Source: Chitinimonas arctica (lineage in GTDB: Bacteria > Pseudomonadota > Gammaproteobacteria > Burkholderiales > Chitinimonadaceae). Taken from it: a DNA stretch of 64,000 bases. Below the pieces are notes generated by a model. It was not told the origin of the DNA and did not search any database. It saw only the letters and a list, made by a program, of their open reading frames with translations. Below, piece by piece: positions 8,118-16,360 of this stretch (its first letter is position 1; every line of letters begins with the position of its first letter). The stretch covers positions 3,658,001-3,722,000 of the forward strand of contig NZ_CP041730.1 in the NCBI RefSeq assembly GCF_007431345.1. The letters run 5' to 3'. A program made the translations under genes and the position numbers.

Positions 8118-9605
8118 TTATTTACCCAGCAGCACGGCGGCGGGATCTTCGGCCGGCGCGGGCGGCGGGGCGCTATCGCCTTGCAGCAGCGCGGCGTCGT
8201 CCTGCGGGATCGGGGCTTCTCCGGCCGGCTGGCCGGTTTGGTTGAGCAATATGTCATCCGCGCTCTGGCTGTTGGTGACCGGCTTATCCAGGAAGTGGGT
8301 CACCATTTGCGGAAAACCGATCACCAGGCCGACCATCAATAGCTGGATGCCGACGAAGGGGACGGCGCCCCAATAGATATCGCTGGTCTTCACCTCCTTC
8401 GGCGCCACGCTCTTCAGATAGAACAGCGCGAACCCGAACGGCGGGTGCATGAAGGAAGTCTGCATATTCACGCCCAGCAGCACGCCGAACCAGATCAGGT
8501 CGATGCCCAGCTTGGCGGCGATGGGCGCCAACAGCGGCACCAGGATAAAGGCGATCTCGAAGAAATCGAGGAAGAAGGCCAGCACGAAGATCAGGATATT
8601 GACCACGATCAGGAAGCCGATTTCGCCGCCGGGAAGGTGGCTGAACAAACCTTCCACCCATTCGTCGCCGCTCAAGCCGAGGAAGGCGATCCGGAACACC
8701 CGGGCGCCGATCAGGATAAAGACCACGAAGGTGCTGAGCTTGAGGGTCGAATTGAGCGCCTGGCGGAGCAGATCCATGCTCAACCTACGCTTGAGCATGG
8801 CCAGGATCAATGCGCCGGTGGCGCCCATGGCGCCGCCTTCGGTCGGCGTGGCGATGCCCAGGAAGATGGTGCCCAATACCAGGAAGATCAGCAGCAGGGG
8901 CGGCACCATCACCGCCAGGGCGCGGCCATACAGCTGCATGCCGCGCAGGGAGCGGGCCTCCGGCGGCAGGGCGGGCGCCCAGCCTGGCCGGACCAGGCTG
9001 ACCACCAGGACATAGAGGACATACAAGCTGGTCAATACCAGGCCGGGTACCAGGGCGCCGGCATACATATCGCCTACCGAGGTGCCGAGCTGGTCGGCCA
9101 GCACGATCAGGACCAGCGAGGGCGGGATGATCTGCGCCAGGGTGCCGGAGGCGGCGATCACGCCGGCGGCCAGCCGCTTGTCGTAGCCATAGCGCAGCAT
9201 GATGGGTAGCGAGATCAGGCCCATGGAAATCACCGAAGCGGCAACCACGCCGGTGGTGGCGGCCAGCAGGGCGCCGACGAAAATCACGGCGTAGGCCAGG
9301 CCGCCGCGTATCCGGCCGAACAACTGGCCTATGGTATCGAGCATGTCTTCCGCCATGCCGGAGCGTTCCAGTATCAATCCCATGAAGGTAAAGAAGGGGA
9401 TGGCCAGCAGGGTATCGTTGCGCATGATGTCGAACACCTGCTGCGGCAAGGCTTGCAGCAGCGAGGCAGGCATCACGCCCAGTTGTACGCCGATAAAGGA
9501 GAACAGCAGGCCGACGGCGGCCAGCGAAAACGCAACCGGGTAGCCGATCAGCAGAAAGACGATCAGCGCACCGAACATGATGGGTGGCAACAGGGCCGGA
9601 TTCAT
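8118..9605 (-). CDS. TRAP transporter large permease (DctM type)
   Basis: This 12-14 helix ion-coupled permease works with the DctQ subunit and the DctP receptor. Typical DctM segments are FFTFMGLILERSGMAEDML, GASGTLAQIIPPSL-type sequence (here ASGTLAQIIPPSLVLIVLAD) and ATPTEGGAMGATGALI. At 495 residues it is longer than usual (about 430) because of an Ala/Pro/Asp-rich hydrophilic tail of about 50 residues. Its ATG overlaps the dctQ stop by 4 bp, which suggests translational coupling. Confidence 0.94.
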   Translation of the reverse strand: MNPALLPPIMFGALIVFLLIGYPVAFSLAAVGLLFSFIGVQLGVMPASLLQALPQQVFDIMRNDTLLAIPFFTFMGLILERSGMAEDMLDTIGQLFGRIRGGLAYAVIFVGALLAATTGVVAASVISMGLISLPIMLRYGYDKRLAAGVIAASGTLAQIIPPSLVLIVLADQLGTSVGDMYAGALVPGLVLTSLYVLYVLVVSLVRPGWAPALPPEARSLRGMQLYGRALAVMVPPLLLIFLVLGTIFLGIATPTEGGAMGATGALILAMLKRRLSMDLLRQALNSTLKLSTFVVFILIGARVFRIAFLGLSGDEWVEGLFSHLPGGEIGFLIVVNILIFVLAFFLDFFEIAFILVPLLAPIAAKLGIDLIWFGVLLGVNMQTSFMHPPFGFALFYLKSVAPKEVKTSDIYWGAVPFVGIQLLMVGLVIGFPQMVTHFLDKPVTNSQSADDILLNQTGQPAGEAPIPQDDAALLQGDSAPPPAPAEDPAAVLLGK

Positions 9606-10192
9606 GCGCGCTCTCCTTGCTGGAGCGGGGCGGCATGGTCTGCCAAGGCGCCTTCGACCGTCGTGACGGGCTTTTCCGCGGGATTGGGAATCAAGCCTTG
9701 CAGAAAGGCGATGCGCTTGATGATCTCGGCAAGGGCTTGCAGTATCAGCAGGCCGAAGCCCAGCGGGACCAGGGCCCAGACCGGCCAGCGGATCAAGCCG
9801 CCGGGATCGGAAGACATCTCGCCGCTGACATACATCTGCACCGCGACGGGCCAGGCGAAGTAGGCGATCAGGCCGGCCATGGGCAGGAGGAAGAACAAGC
9901 CGCCCAGGATATCGACCAGGGCTTGCCGGCGTGGCGACATCCTGCCCAGCAGGATATCGATGCGGATATGCTCATTGTGCTTGAGGGTATAGCCGGCACC
10001 GAGCAGGAAGATGGCGGAAAACAGGTACCACTGGATTTCCAGGAAGCCGTTCGAACTCATGTCGAACGCCTTGCGTACCAGGGCATTGCCGGCACTGATC
10101 AAGACGCAGACCAGTACCAGCCATTTACTCCACTGGCCTGCGCGCTCGTTGAGCGCGTCTATCCAGCCTACCACCCGCAACAGCGATCGCAT
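9602..10192 (-). CDS. TRAP transporter small permease (DctQ type)
   Basis: This is the four-helix small subunit of the TRAP complex. NEHIRIDILLGRMSPR after the second helix is the DctQ signature (the E-H-I/V-R-I/V-D motif). The frame is open to 10276, but the ATG at 10192 gives a 196-residue protein that starts just before the first cytoplasmic helix. It is the first gene of the operon and overlaps dctM by ATGA. Confidence 0.9.
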   Translation of the reverse strand: MRSLLRVVGWIDALNERAGQWSKWLVLVCVLISAGNALVRKAFDMSSNGFLEIQWYLFSAIFLLGAGYTLKHNEHIRIDILLGRMSPRRQALVDILGGLFFLLPMAGLIAYFAWPVAVQMYVSGEMSSDPGGLIRWPVWALVPLGFGLLILQALAEIIKRIAFLQGLIPNPAEKPVTTVEGALADHAAPLQQGERA

Positions 10193-10397
10193 TCTCGGCA
10201 CGTTCCTCGGTTTTTTAGCGCAAAGCCTTATATAGCTTGGCTTGCAGCGCAGTTTAGAGTGAACGCACCATATCACAGCCGTATGCGCGGCGATAAGTCA
10301 TGCCGGGTCGAGAACCAGGCATTTGTGCCCAGAAACCACAATCGAGCTTCAATTACCAGAAGCACGCAGTTCTGGCGTAGCTAAAATATTGCCGCGA

Positions 10398-11594
10398 TTA
10401 AGCGAGCGCTTTTTCTATCCGATCCATGGCCTTTTCCAGATTGGCCATGCTGGTGGCGAAGCTGATACGGAAGTAGCCTTCGGCGCCAAAGGCCGAGCCA
10501 GGCACCACCGCGACATCCTGGGCCTCCAGCAGATAGCTGCCCAAGGCCATATCGTTGGGCGCGGCCAGCTTGCCTTCCTGATGCAGATTCTGGATGGCCT
10601 GGCGTGCATCGACAAAGGCATAAAAGGCACCGCCGGCGGGCAAGCATTGCAGGCCGCGCATGGCGTTGAAGCGATCGACGACAAAGACATGCCGCTCATT
10701 GAAGGCCTGCAGCATGGGCGCCAGGCAGTCGGCCTGCGGGCCGGTCAGGGCGGCTTCGGCCGCCACCTGCGAAATGGAGCAGGGGTTGGAGGTGGATTGC
10801 GACTGGATATTGTCCATGGCCTTGATCAGCCATTCCGGACCTGCCGCGTAGCCTATCCGCCAGCCGGTCATGGAATAGGCCTTGGATACGCCGTTCAGCA
10901 GGATGGTCTGCGGGTACAGCTCGGGACAGGCATCGAGGATATTGCTGAAACGGGTGGCGCCCAGCATGACATGCTCGTACATATCGTCGGAGGCGATCAA
11001 AATCTTCGGGTACTTCTTCAGCACCTCGCCCAGGGCTTTCAGTTCTTCCCGCGTATAGACCGCGCCGGTCGGGTTGGACGGCGAATTGATCACCACCAGC
11101 TTGGTGCGCGCGCTGATGGCGGCTTCCAGCCGGCGGGGATCGAGTTTGTAGGACTGCTCGATGCCGCATGCCACGAAGACAGGCTTGCCGCCGGCCAGGA
11201 TCACCATATCGGGATACGAAACCCAGTAAGGCGCCGGGATGACGGCTTCGTCGCCGTCATTGAGAAAAGCCTGGCAGAGATTGTAAAAGCTCTGCTTGCC
11301 GCCGCAACTGACCAGGATCTGGCGGGCGTTGTAGTCCATGCCCTGGTCGCGTTTGAATTTGGCGATGATGGCCTGCTTCAGGCTGGGCGTGCCCGATACC
11401 GGGGTGTACTTGGTAAAACCTTGTCGGATCGCCTCGATGGCGGCGGCCTTGATATGGTCGGGTGTGTCGAAATCCGGTTCGCCCGCCGCCAGCGCGATGA
11501 CATCCCGGCCATCGGCCTTGAGCTTTTGTGCCTTGGCGGTGATGGCAAGGGTGGGCGATTCCTTGATGGCTTGGACGCGATGCGAGAGTTCCAT
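10398..11594 (-). CDS. aspB: Aspartate aminotransferase (class I PLP enzyme, AspB type)
   Basis: It interconverts aspartate and 2-oxoglutarate with oxaloacetate and glutamate. At 398 residues it matches the class Ib (Bacillus AspB-like) subgroup. Visible motifs are AAGEPDFDTPDHI, NSPSNPTGAVY and the PLP-lysine segment NGVSKAYSMTGWRIGYAAG. The C-terminal FRISFATS carries the Arg that binds the substrate alpha-carboxylate. Some members also act on prephenate, which is not decidable here. An IS630 element sits about 94 bp upstream and may separate the gene from its original upstream region. Confidence 0.92.
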   Translation of the reverse strand: MELSHRVQAIKESPTLAITAKAQKLKADGRDVIALAAGEPDFDTPDHIKAAAIEAIRQGFTKYTPVSGTPSLKQAIIAKFKRDQGMDYNARQILVSCGGKQSFYNLCQAFLNDGDEAVIPAPYWVSYPDMVILAGGKPVFVACGIEQSYKLDPRRLEAAISARTKLVVINSPSNPTGAVYTREELKALGEVLKKYPKILIASDDMYEHVMLGATRFSNILDACPELYPQTILLNGVSKAYSMTGWRIGYAAGPEWLIKAMDNIQSQSTSNPCSISQVAAEAALTGPQADCLAPMLQAFNERHVFVVDRFNAMRGLQCLPAGGAFYAFVDARQAIQNLHQEGKLAAPNDMALGSYLLEAQDVAVVPGSAFGAEGYFRISFATSMANLEKAMDRIEKALA

Positions 11595-11689
11595 GGAAGA
11601 CGGTCCTTGGTGGCTGCGCGATCCAGCAGCGTGGCGCGCCGGGTTGGGGTGTCGGAATTATAGCCGCGGGGATGGCAGGGGCGCCGCTA

Positions 11690-11721
11690 GTGTGGTGTCT
11701 CAAAAGTAGAATTAATTAAAT
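11690..11721 (+). repeat. Left terminal inverted repeat of the IS630 element
   Basis: It begins GTGTGGTGT and ends in ATTAATTAA. It matches the inverted right end with several mismatches in the middle. Confidence 0.85.
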
Positions 11722-11838
11722 ATTTGGTATAATTGTCGTAGTTCAATAGCTCATGGAGACTATGACGATGACCAGAACGGGCCGCCGATCAAGAAGCTGG
11801 AACTATCCGAAGAGCAGCGCAGAGAGCTGAATGCACGT

Positions 11839-12846
11839 TTGGCGCTGCGCAAGGCGCCGGCCGATGAGAAGCTACGAATTCAGATTGTGCTCAGTTGTGC
11901 TGACGGCGAAGGAGGCAAAGAGATCGCGAAGCGGCTGGATACCACTGCGCAGACCGTCTCAAGGTGGCGTCGTCGGTACGAGTCGTATGGTCTGGCAGGG
12001 CTGACCGATGCACCGAGGTCGGGGCGGCCTCGCACGGTGCTAGACGAACACGTTCAGGCGGTGATTGATCGTGTCCGGAACAGTAAGCCTACTGACGCGA
12101 CGCACTGGAGCGTGCGCACGATGAGCAAGGCAACAGGCGTGTCGGCGTCCACAGTGCAGCGCATTTGGCACGCGTTCGGGCTCAAGCCCCATCGGCTGGA
12201 GACGTTCAAGTTTTCCACCGATCCGAATTTTGTCGATAAGGTCCGCGATGTGGTGGGCTTGTACCTCGCCCCGCCGGATCGTGCCTTGGTGCTCTGCGTG
12301 GATGAGAAGAGCCAGATTCAGGCACTGGATAGAACGCAGCCTTCACTTCCGCTTACGTTCGGCAAAGCAGAAACCCGGACACACGATTACAAGCGGCACG
12401 GGACGACTTCGCTGTTCGCAGCTCTGGATGTGGCCACTGGCAAGGTCATTGGCCAACTCAAACGTCGCCACCGGAGCGTCGAATTTCTGCAGTTCCTCAA
12501 TACCATCGACGCAAGCGTACCGGCAGACCTGGATATCCACCTGATCATGGACAATTACGGGACGCACAAGACGGAGAAGGTGCGTGCCTGGTTCGCCAGC
12601 AGGCCACGCTACCATCTGCACTTCACGCCAACTTCGGCCTCCTGGCTCAACCTTGTGGAGCGTTTTTTCTCACAAATCAGTGAGAAGTGGATCAAGCGTA
12701 GTGCCCACAGCAGCGTCGCCGATCTAGAGCAGTCAATCCGCCACTACTTGGACATCCACAACACCAACCCGAAGCCCTTTGTATGGCGCAAAAGCGCAGA
12801 TTCAATCCTTGAGGCCATTGCTCGTGCAGGCAAAGTTATTAATTAA
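11839..12846 (+). CDS. IS630-family transposase, probably frameshifted near its start
   Basis: This DDE transposase has an N-terminal helix-turn-helix (KEIAKRLDTTAQTVSRWRRRY) and a second winged-helix segment (GVSASTVQRIWHAFGLKPHR). The catalytic motifs are VLCVDEKSQIQALDR, HLIMDNYGTHK and SWLNLVERFFSQ. The reading frame extends upstream of 11839 with family-like sequence (KKLELSEEQRRELNARL) but has no ATG there. The ATGs at 11762 and 11768 are in another frame. Adding one C near 11780-11787 would join them as MTRTGRPIKKLEL, which matches the expected N-terminus. It may therefore be inactive unless a frameshift or alternative start is used. Confidence 0.85.
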   Translation: MALRKAPADEKLRIQIVLSCADGEGGKEIAKRLDTTAQTVSRWRRRYESYGLAGLTDAPRSGRPRTVLDEHVQAVIDRVRNSKPTDATHWSVRTMSKATGVSASTVQRIWHAFGLKPHRLETFKFSTDPNFVDKVRDVVGLYLAPPDRALVLCVDEKSQIQALDRTQPSLPLTFGKAETRTHDYKRHGTTSLFAALDVATGKVIGQLKRRHRSVEFLQFLNTIDASVPADLDIHLIMDNYGTHKTEKVRAWFASRPRYHLHFTPTSASWLNLVERFFSQISEKWIKRSAHSSVADLEQSIRHYLDIHNTNPKPFVWRKSADSILEAIARAGKVIN

Positions 12847-12868
12847 TGCTATTTCAGGTACACCACAC
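12837..12868 (-). repeat. Right terminal inverted repeat of the IS630 element
   Basis: Read on the minus strand it begins GTGTGGTGT and reaches ATTAATTAA about 22 bases later. It overlaps the 3' end of the transposase gene. Confidence 0.85.
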
Positions 12869-12915
12869 TAGGGAAACACTGATTTAATGCGCTAACGAGC
12901 GTAAGCGTCCCTACC

Positions 12916-13419
12916 TCAGAGCGTTTTCGCCATTACATAGTCATCCATGACGAAGCCGCCGCCGATATCGATCATCACGCTATCGCGAATCACGAAGCCG
13001 CTGTGCTGATAAGCCGAAATGGCTTTCTTGTTGTGCTTGTTGACCGACAGAATCAGGGTTTTGCCGCCCAATTGGCGCGCCTGCTTCTTGACGTGGTAGA
13101 TCAGCCTGCTGCCGTATCCCTTGCCGTGCAGCTCCGGCAGAAGGTAGAGCTTGTCGAGCTTGATCTCGTCCGGCGCGGACCGGTAGTACTGGGCAAAACC
13201 GGCCGGCTTGCCGTCGATCAAGGCCAGGTCGAACCACTGGTCGGCCGCTTCGATCTGTGCCAGCAGGGCGGCGTGGCTATAGCGCTGCGCCAGCATATAG
13301 TCGATCTGCTCGGCGGGGATGATGCCGGGGTAGTGAGTGCGCCAGATGCGATCGGCCAGGTCGGCGATGGTGGCTATATCGTCGCGCGTGGCGGGGCGGA
13401 TTTCGCAATGCAGGCTCAT
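12916..13419 (-). CDS. GNAT-family N-acetyltransferase
   Basis: The 167-residue protein transfers an acetyl group from acetyl-CoA to an unknown substrate. The GNAT fold is visible: RPATRDDIATIADL (beta1-alpha1), KLDKLYLLPELHGKGYGSRLI with the acetyl-CoA-binding loop, and SVNKHNKKAISAYQHSGFVI (motif B). The ATG at 13419 is preferred over the longer frame to 13449 because GAGG precedes it. Substrate cannot be inferred. Confidence 0.87.
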   Translation of the reverse strand: MSLHCEIRPATRDDIATIADLADRIWRTHYPGIIPAEQIDYMLAQRYSHAALLAQIEAADQWFDLALIDGKPAGFAQYYRSAPDEIKLDKLYLLPELHGKGYGSRLIYHVKKQARQLGGKTLILSVNKHNKKAISAYQHSGFVIRDSVMIDIGGGFVMDDYVMAKTL

Positions 13420-13668
13420 ACTGTCCTCGTATCCGGGTTTGAGCCTCACAGGCCGGGGGGCGGCGGAAGGCGTCGGGGAGATAGGTCAGATTTAATTCTA
13501 GTGAGCCGGAGCAGGTCTGCAATATGAAGGTAAGGCTACATTCGCCACGCTCAATCGCGCCCTCCAACGAGAGAGATGCAAACATTCAAGCCTTACTTGC
13601 CATTACGATGTTGTTTCGACCCTGCAATGGACTGGCGGGATTTTCAGGCTTCACGCTAAATCAGTGCC

Positions 13669-14208
13669 TTATACAGGTAAGCTGAATAAGTCTTCAAATC
13701 TATAACGGCGGGCCAGGTGCGGCTCGAATGTAAACAGGCGTACTTTTTTATTTTCCTTGTCGTACCCGATTTGGCATTGTTTGCTTTCTGCAATAATAAA
13801 ATTCTTTTCATATTCCTTGGCGGCGGTGCGCTCTATTTTTGCCTTGAAGCCTCTAATGTCCAAGCCATTTACATCTATGCCAAAATTGTATCCTGGCTTG
13901 CTGTTGAGTTCTTCATTTAGAAATAGCGCATTCGGATGGTTCTTGATTATGTTTAATTGCCATAATATCAAGCCAACATCCCTTTGTGCTTGTTCTATCC
14001 GTCGTAGGTCTCGATCAAGAAAAAAGTTCTGCAAATGCCCTACGAATCTTTGTATGCAATTCCCCCTGCATTTTGCAGCTCGGGATACTTTTACGTTCGC
14101 TATGATACTGTTGCCATGGTACGCAAATTGTGCGTCCTTGAAAACAGCCTTTAAAGCGCCTGGACTTAAACCTAAATGCCCCACTGCGACGACTTGATGT
14201 ACTGGCAT
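13669..14208 (-). CDS. AT-rich orphan gene, unknown function
   Basis: I do not recognise this 179-residue protein. It is basic, has no signal peptide or membrane segment, and holds HLQNFFLDRDLRRIEQAQRDVGLILWQL in its middle and ENKKVRLFTFEPHLARRYRF near the end. Its base composition is clearly more AT-rich than the neighbouring GNAT and murJ genes, and the flanking 13.5-14.3 kb region shares this. That suggests recent acquisition. The reading frame is long for such an AT-rich stretch, which supports a real gene. Confidence 0.55.
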   Translation of the reverse strand: MPVHQVVAVGHLGLSPGALKAVFKDAQFAYHGNSIIANVKVSRAAKCRGNCIQRFVGHLQNFFLDRDLRRIEQAQRDVGLILWQLNIIKNHPNALFLNEELNSKPGYNFGIDVNGLDIRGFKAKIERTAAKEYEKNFIIAESKQCQIGYDKENKKVRLFTFEPHLARRYRFEDLFSLPV

Positions 14209-14357
14209 GATTTTATTCTCGAATTTAATTTTCGCATATAATTAAAATACATGGAATTGCCCGGAGCTTCCTGAGCAAAAGCTACCGTGTCGGGATCGAT
14301 GTCCTTATGAAAAATTGCAAAAACTTCCTATTTTTTGCATACCCAACGGGCCAGCCC

Positions 14358-15896
14358 TTACACCGCCCGCCGGGAAAAATCGCGTGGCCTGAAGCCCAGT
14401 GCGGCCAGGACACCGAAATACACCGCCATGCCAGCCGAAACCAGCAGCGTCAGCTTGCCGATCTGCAGCAGGGTAGGCACGCCATGCCAGGCGCCGAGCA
14501 CTTGCTGCAGGCCCCACAGGGTGGCTGCCATCAGGCCGGTGGCAAGGGTCAGTTTCAGCAGGAAGGCGGGCCAGCCGGTCCGTGGGCGATAGATGCCGCT
14601 GCGCAGCAGGCCGGCGAGCAAGAGTCCGGCGTTGACGCAGGCGCCCAGGCTGATGGCCAGCGCCAGCCCGGCATGGGCCAGCCCGGCCCACAGCAGGCCG
14701 ATATTGAACAGCTGGGTCGCGACGATGGTCACGATGCCGATCTTTACCGGCGTCTTGATGTTCTGCCGCGCGTAAAAGGCCGGCGCCAGGACCTTGATGG
14801 CGATCAAGGCAAGCAGGCCCACCGCATAGGCACCGAGGGCGCGCTGGGTTTGCAGGGTATCGTTCAGACCATACTGGCCGCGCTCGAACAGTACCGTGAT
14901 CAGCGGCTCGGCCATGACCGCCAGGGCGGCGGCCGCAGGCAGGGCCAACAGGCAGCAGAGCCGCAGTCCCCAGTCGAGCATGGCGGAGTAATCGTCCTGC
15001 CGGTCGGCGGCGCTGAGCTTGGCCAGGCTGGGGAGCAGGATGGTGCCCAGGGCGACGCCCAGGACGCCGGTGGGCAATTCCATCAGACGGTCGGCGAAAT
15101 ACAGCCAGCTCATACTGCCGTCCGGCAGCCAGGAGGCGAAGTTGCGGTTCAGCAGCAAGCTGATCTGGGCGACCGAGACGCCGAACATGGCCGGCCCCAT
15201 CTGCTTCAGTACCCGCCAGACGCCCGGGTCGCGCAGATTGAGCCGGGGCCGGGGCAGCATGCCGATGCGAGCCAGGAAGGGCAGTTGAAAGGCCAGTTGC
15301 GCCACGCCGCCCACCGCCACGGCAATGGCCAGGGCGAAGATCGGCTGCGCCATATAGGGCGATAGCAGGATGCCGAAGGCGATCATCGACAGGTTCAGCA
15401 GGGCCGGCGTGAAGGCCGGTATCGCGAAGCGGTTCCAGGTGTTCAGGATGCTGCCGGCCAGGGAGGACAGCGAGATCAGCAGGATATAGGGGAAGGTAAT
15501 GCGGGTCAGGTCGACAGCCAGCTGGTATTTTTCCGGCTGGCGGGCAAAGCCGGAGGCCGACAGGTAGACGATGGCCGGGGCCGCCACCACGCCGATCACG
15601 GTCAAGACCAGCAGCGCCAGGGTCAACAGGCCACAGACATCGGCGACGAAGGCGCGGGTGGCGGTCTCGCCGCGTTGCTGCTTGTACTCCGCCAGCACCG
15701 GCACGAAGGCCTGTGAAAAAGCCCCTTCGGCGAAGATGCGCCGGAACATATTCGGCAGCAGAAACGCTACCACGAAGGCGTCCATCGCCTTATTGGCACC
15801 GAACTGGTGCGCGTTCATGGTGTCGCGGACCAAGCCGAGAATGCGGGACAGCATGGTCATGCTGCTGGTGCGGGCGAGGGCTTTTAGCAGGTTCAT
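14358..15896 (-). CDS. murJ: Lipid II flippase MurJ
   Basis: It flips lipid-linked peptidoglycan precursors across the inner membrane. The 512-residue protein has about 14 hydrophobic segments and the MurJ/MviN N-terminus SMTMLSRILGLVRDTMNAHQFGA. FLLPNMFRRIFAEGAFSQAFVPV follows and holds the conserved Arg residues of the central cavity. It is divergent from rpsT, a common arrangement in proteobacteria. Confidence 0.95.
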   Translation of the reverse strand: MNLLKALARTSSMTMLSRILGLVRDTMNAHQFGANKAMDAFVVAFLLPNMFRRIFAEGAFSQAFVPVLAEYKQQRGETATRAFVADVCGLLTLALLVLTVIGVVAAPAIVYLSASGFARQPEKYQLAVDLTRITFPYILLISLSSLAGSILNTWNRFAIPAFTPALLNLSMIAFGILLSPYMAQPIFALAIAVAVGGVAQLAFQLPFLARIGMLPRPRLNLRDPGVWRVLKQMGPAMFGVSVAQISLLLNRNFASWLPDGSMSWLYFADRLMELPTGVLGVALGTILLPSLAKLSAADRQDDYSAMLDWGLRLCCLLALPAAAALAVMAEPLITVLFERGQYGLNDTLQTQRALGAYAVGLLALIAIKVLAPAFYARQNIKTPVKIGIVTIVATQLFNIGLLWAGLAHAGLALAISLGACVNAGLLLAGLLRSGIYRPRTGWPAFLLKLTLATGLMAATLWGLQQVLGAWHGVPTLLQIGKLTLLVSAGMAVYFGVLAALGFRPRDFSRRAV

Positions 15897-15939
15897 GCGG
15901 GACGGGTGGTTGACAAAACGGCATCAGTGTACGCGATGA

Positions 15940-15968
15940 TTGCCATCCAAGCTCGGCATGGGCATAAT
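15940..15968 (+). promoter_or_regulatory. Candidate promoter of rpsT
   Basis: TTGCCA (15940-15945) and CATAAT (15963-15968) are 17 bp apart. They lie about 50 bp upstream of the rpsT ATG, which has a strong AAGGAG ribosome binding site at 16001-16006. Confidence 0.55.
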
Positions 15969-16016
15969 GCGCGGTTTCGCGATAGTCCTTCTACCGGTTT
16001 AAGGAGTTGTATTTAA

Positions 16017-16280
16017 ATGGCAAATAGCGCACAAGCACGTAAGCGTGCTGGTCAGGCCGCCAAGGCCCGCCTGCATAACATGGGTCAACGTTCGGAATTC
16101 CGCACCGCAGTCAAGAAGGTGCTGAAGGCCATCGAAGCCGGCGACAAGGCCGCTGCCGTCGAAACCTTCAAGGCTTCGACCAGCACCCTGGATCGTATCG
16201 CCGACAAGGGCGTGTTCCACAAGAACAAGGCAGCTCGCCATAAGAGCCGCCTGGCCGCCGCTATCAAGGCAATGGCTTAA
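16017..16280 (+). CDS. rpsT: 30S ribosomal protein S20
   Basis: The 87-residue, Lys/Ala-rich helical protein binds 16S rRNA early in 30S assembly. It starts MANSAQARKRAGQAAKARLH and contains FRTAVKKVLKAIEAGDKAAA and GVFHKNKAARHKSRLA, all diagnostic of bS20. It has its own promoter and terminator. Confidence 0.98.
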   Translation: MANSAQARKRAGQAAKARLHNMGQRSEFRTAVKKVLKAIEAGDKAAAVETFKASTSTLDRIADKGVFHKNKAARHKSRLAAAIKAMA

Positions 16281-16330
16281 GTCGCAAGACATAGACAAAC
16301 GAATCGCTGGCCAGCATCGAATGTCGCCGA

Positions 16331-16357
16331 AGCCCGCTCGCAAGAGCGGGCTTTTTG
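16331..16357 (+). terminator. Rho-independent terminator of rpsT
   Basis: AGCCCGCTC (16331-16339) pairs with GAGCGGGCT (16344-16352) around GCAA and runs into five T. The group II intron remnant begins four bases after the T-tract. Confidence 0.92.
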
Positions 16358-16360
16358 CTA

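Larger units (their letters stand above)
11690..12868 (+). mobile_element. IS630-family insertion sequence
   Basis: The element is about 1179 bp. Its ends begin GTGTGGTGT at 11690 and end with the complement at 12868. The inner ends also share an ATTAATTAA block, giving imperfect terminal repeats of about 32 bp. It is flanked by TA at 11688-11689 and 12869-12870. The outer bases C and G rebuild CTAG, the preferred IS630 target with TA duplication. It carries one transposase gene and lies between aspB and a GNAT gene. Confidence 0.92.

Noticed and set aside
10323..11663. 446-residue plus-strand frame over aspB
   Set aside because: The minus strand encodes an unmistakable aminotransferase; the plus frame is a shadow.
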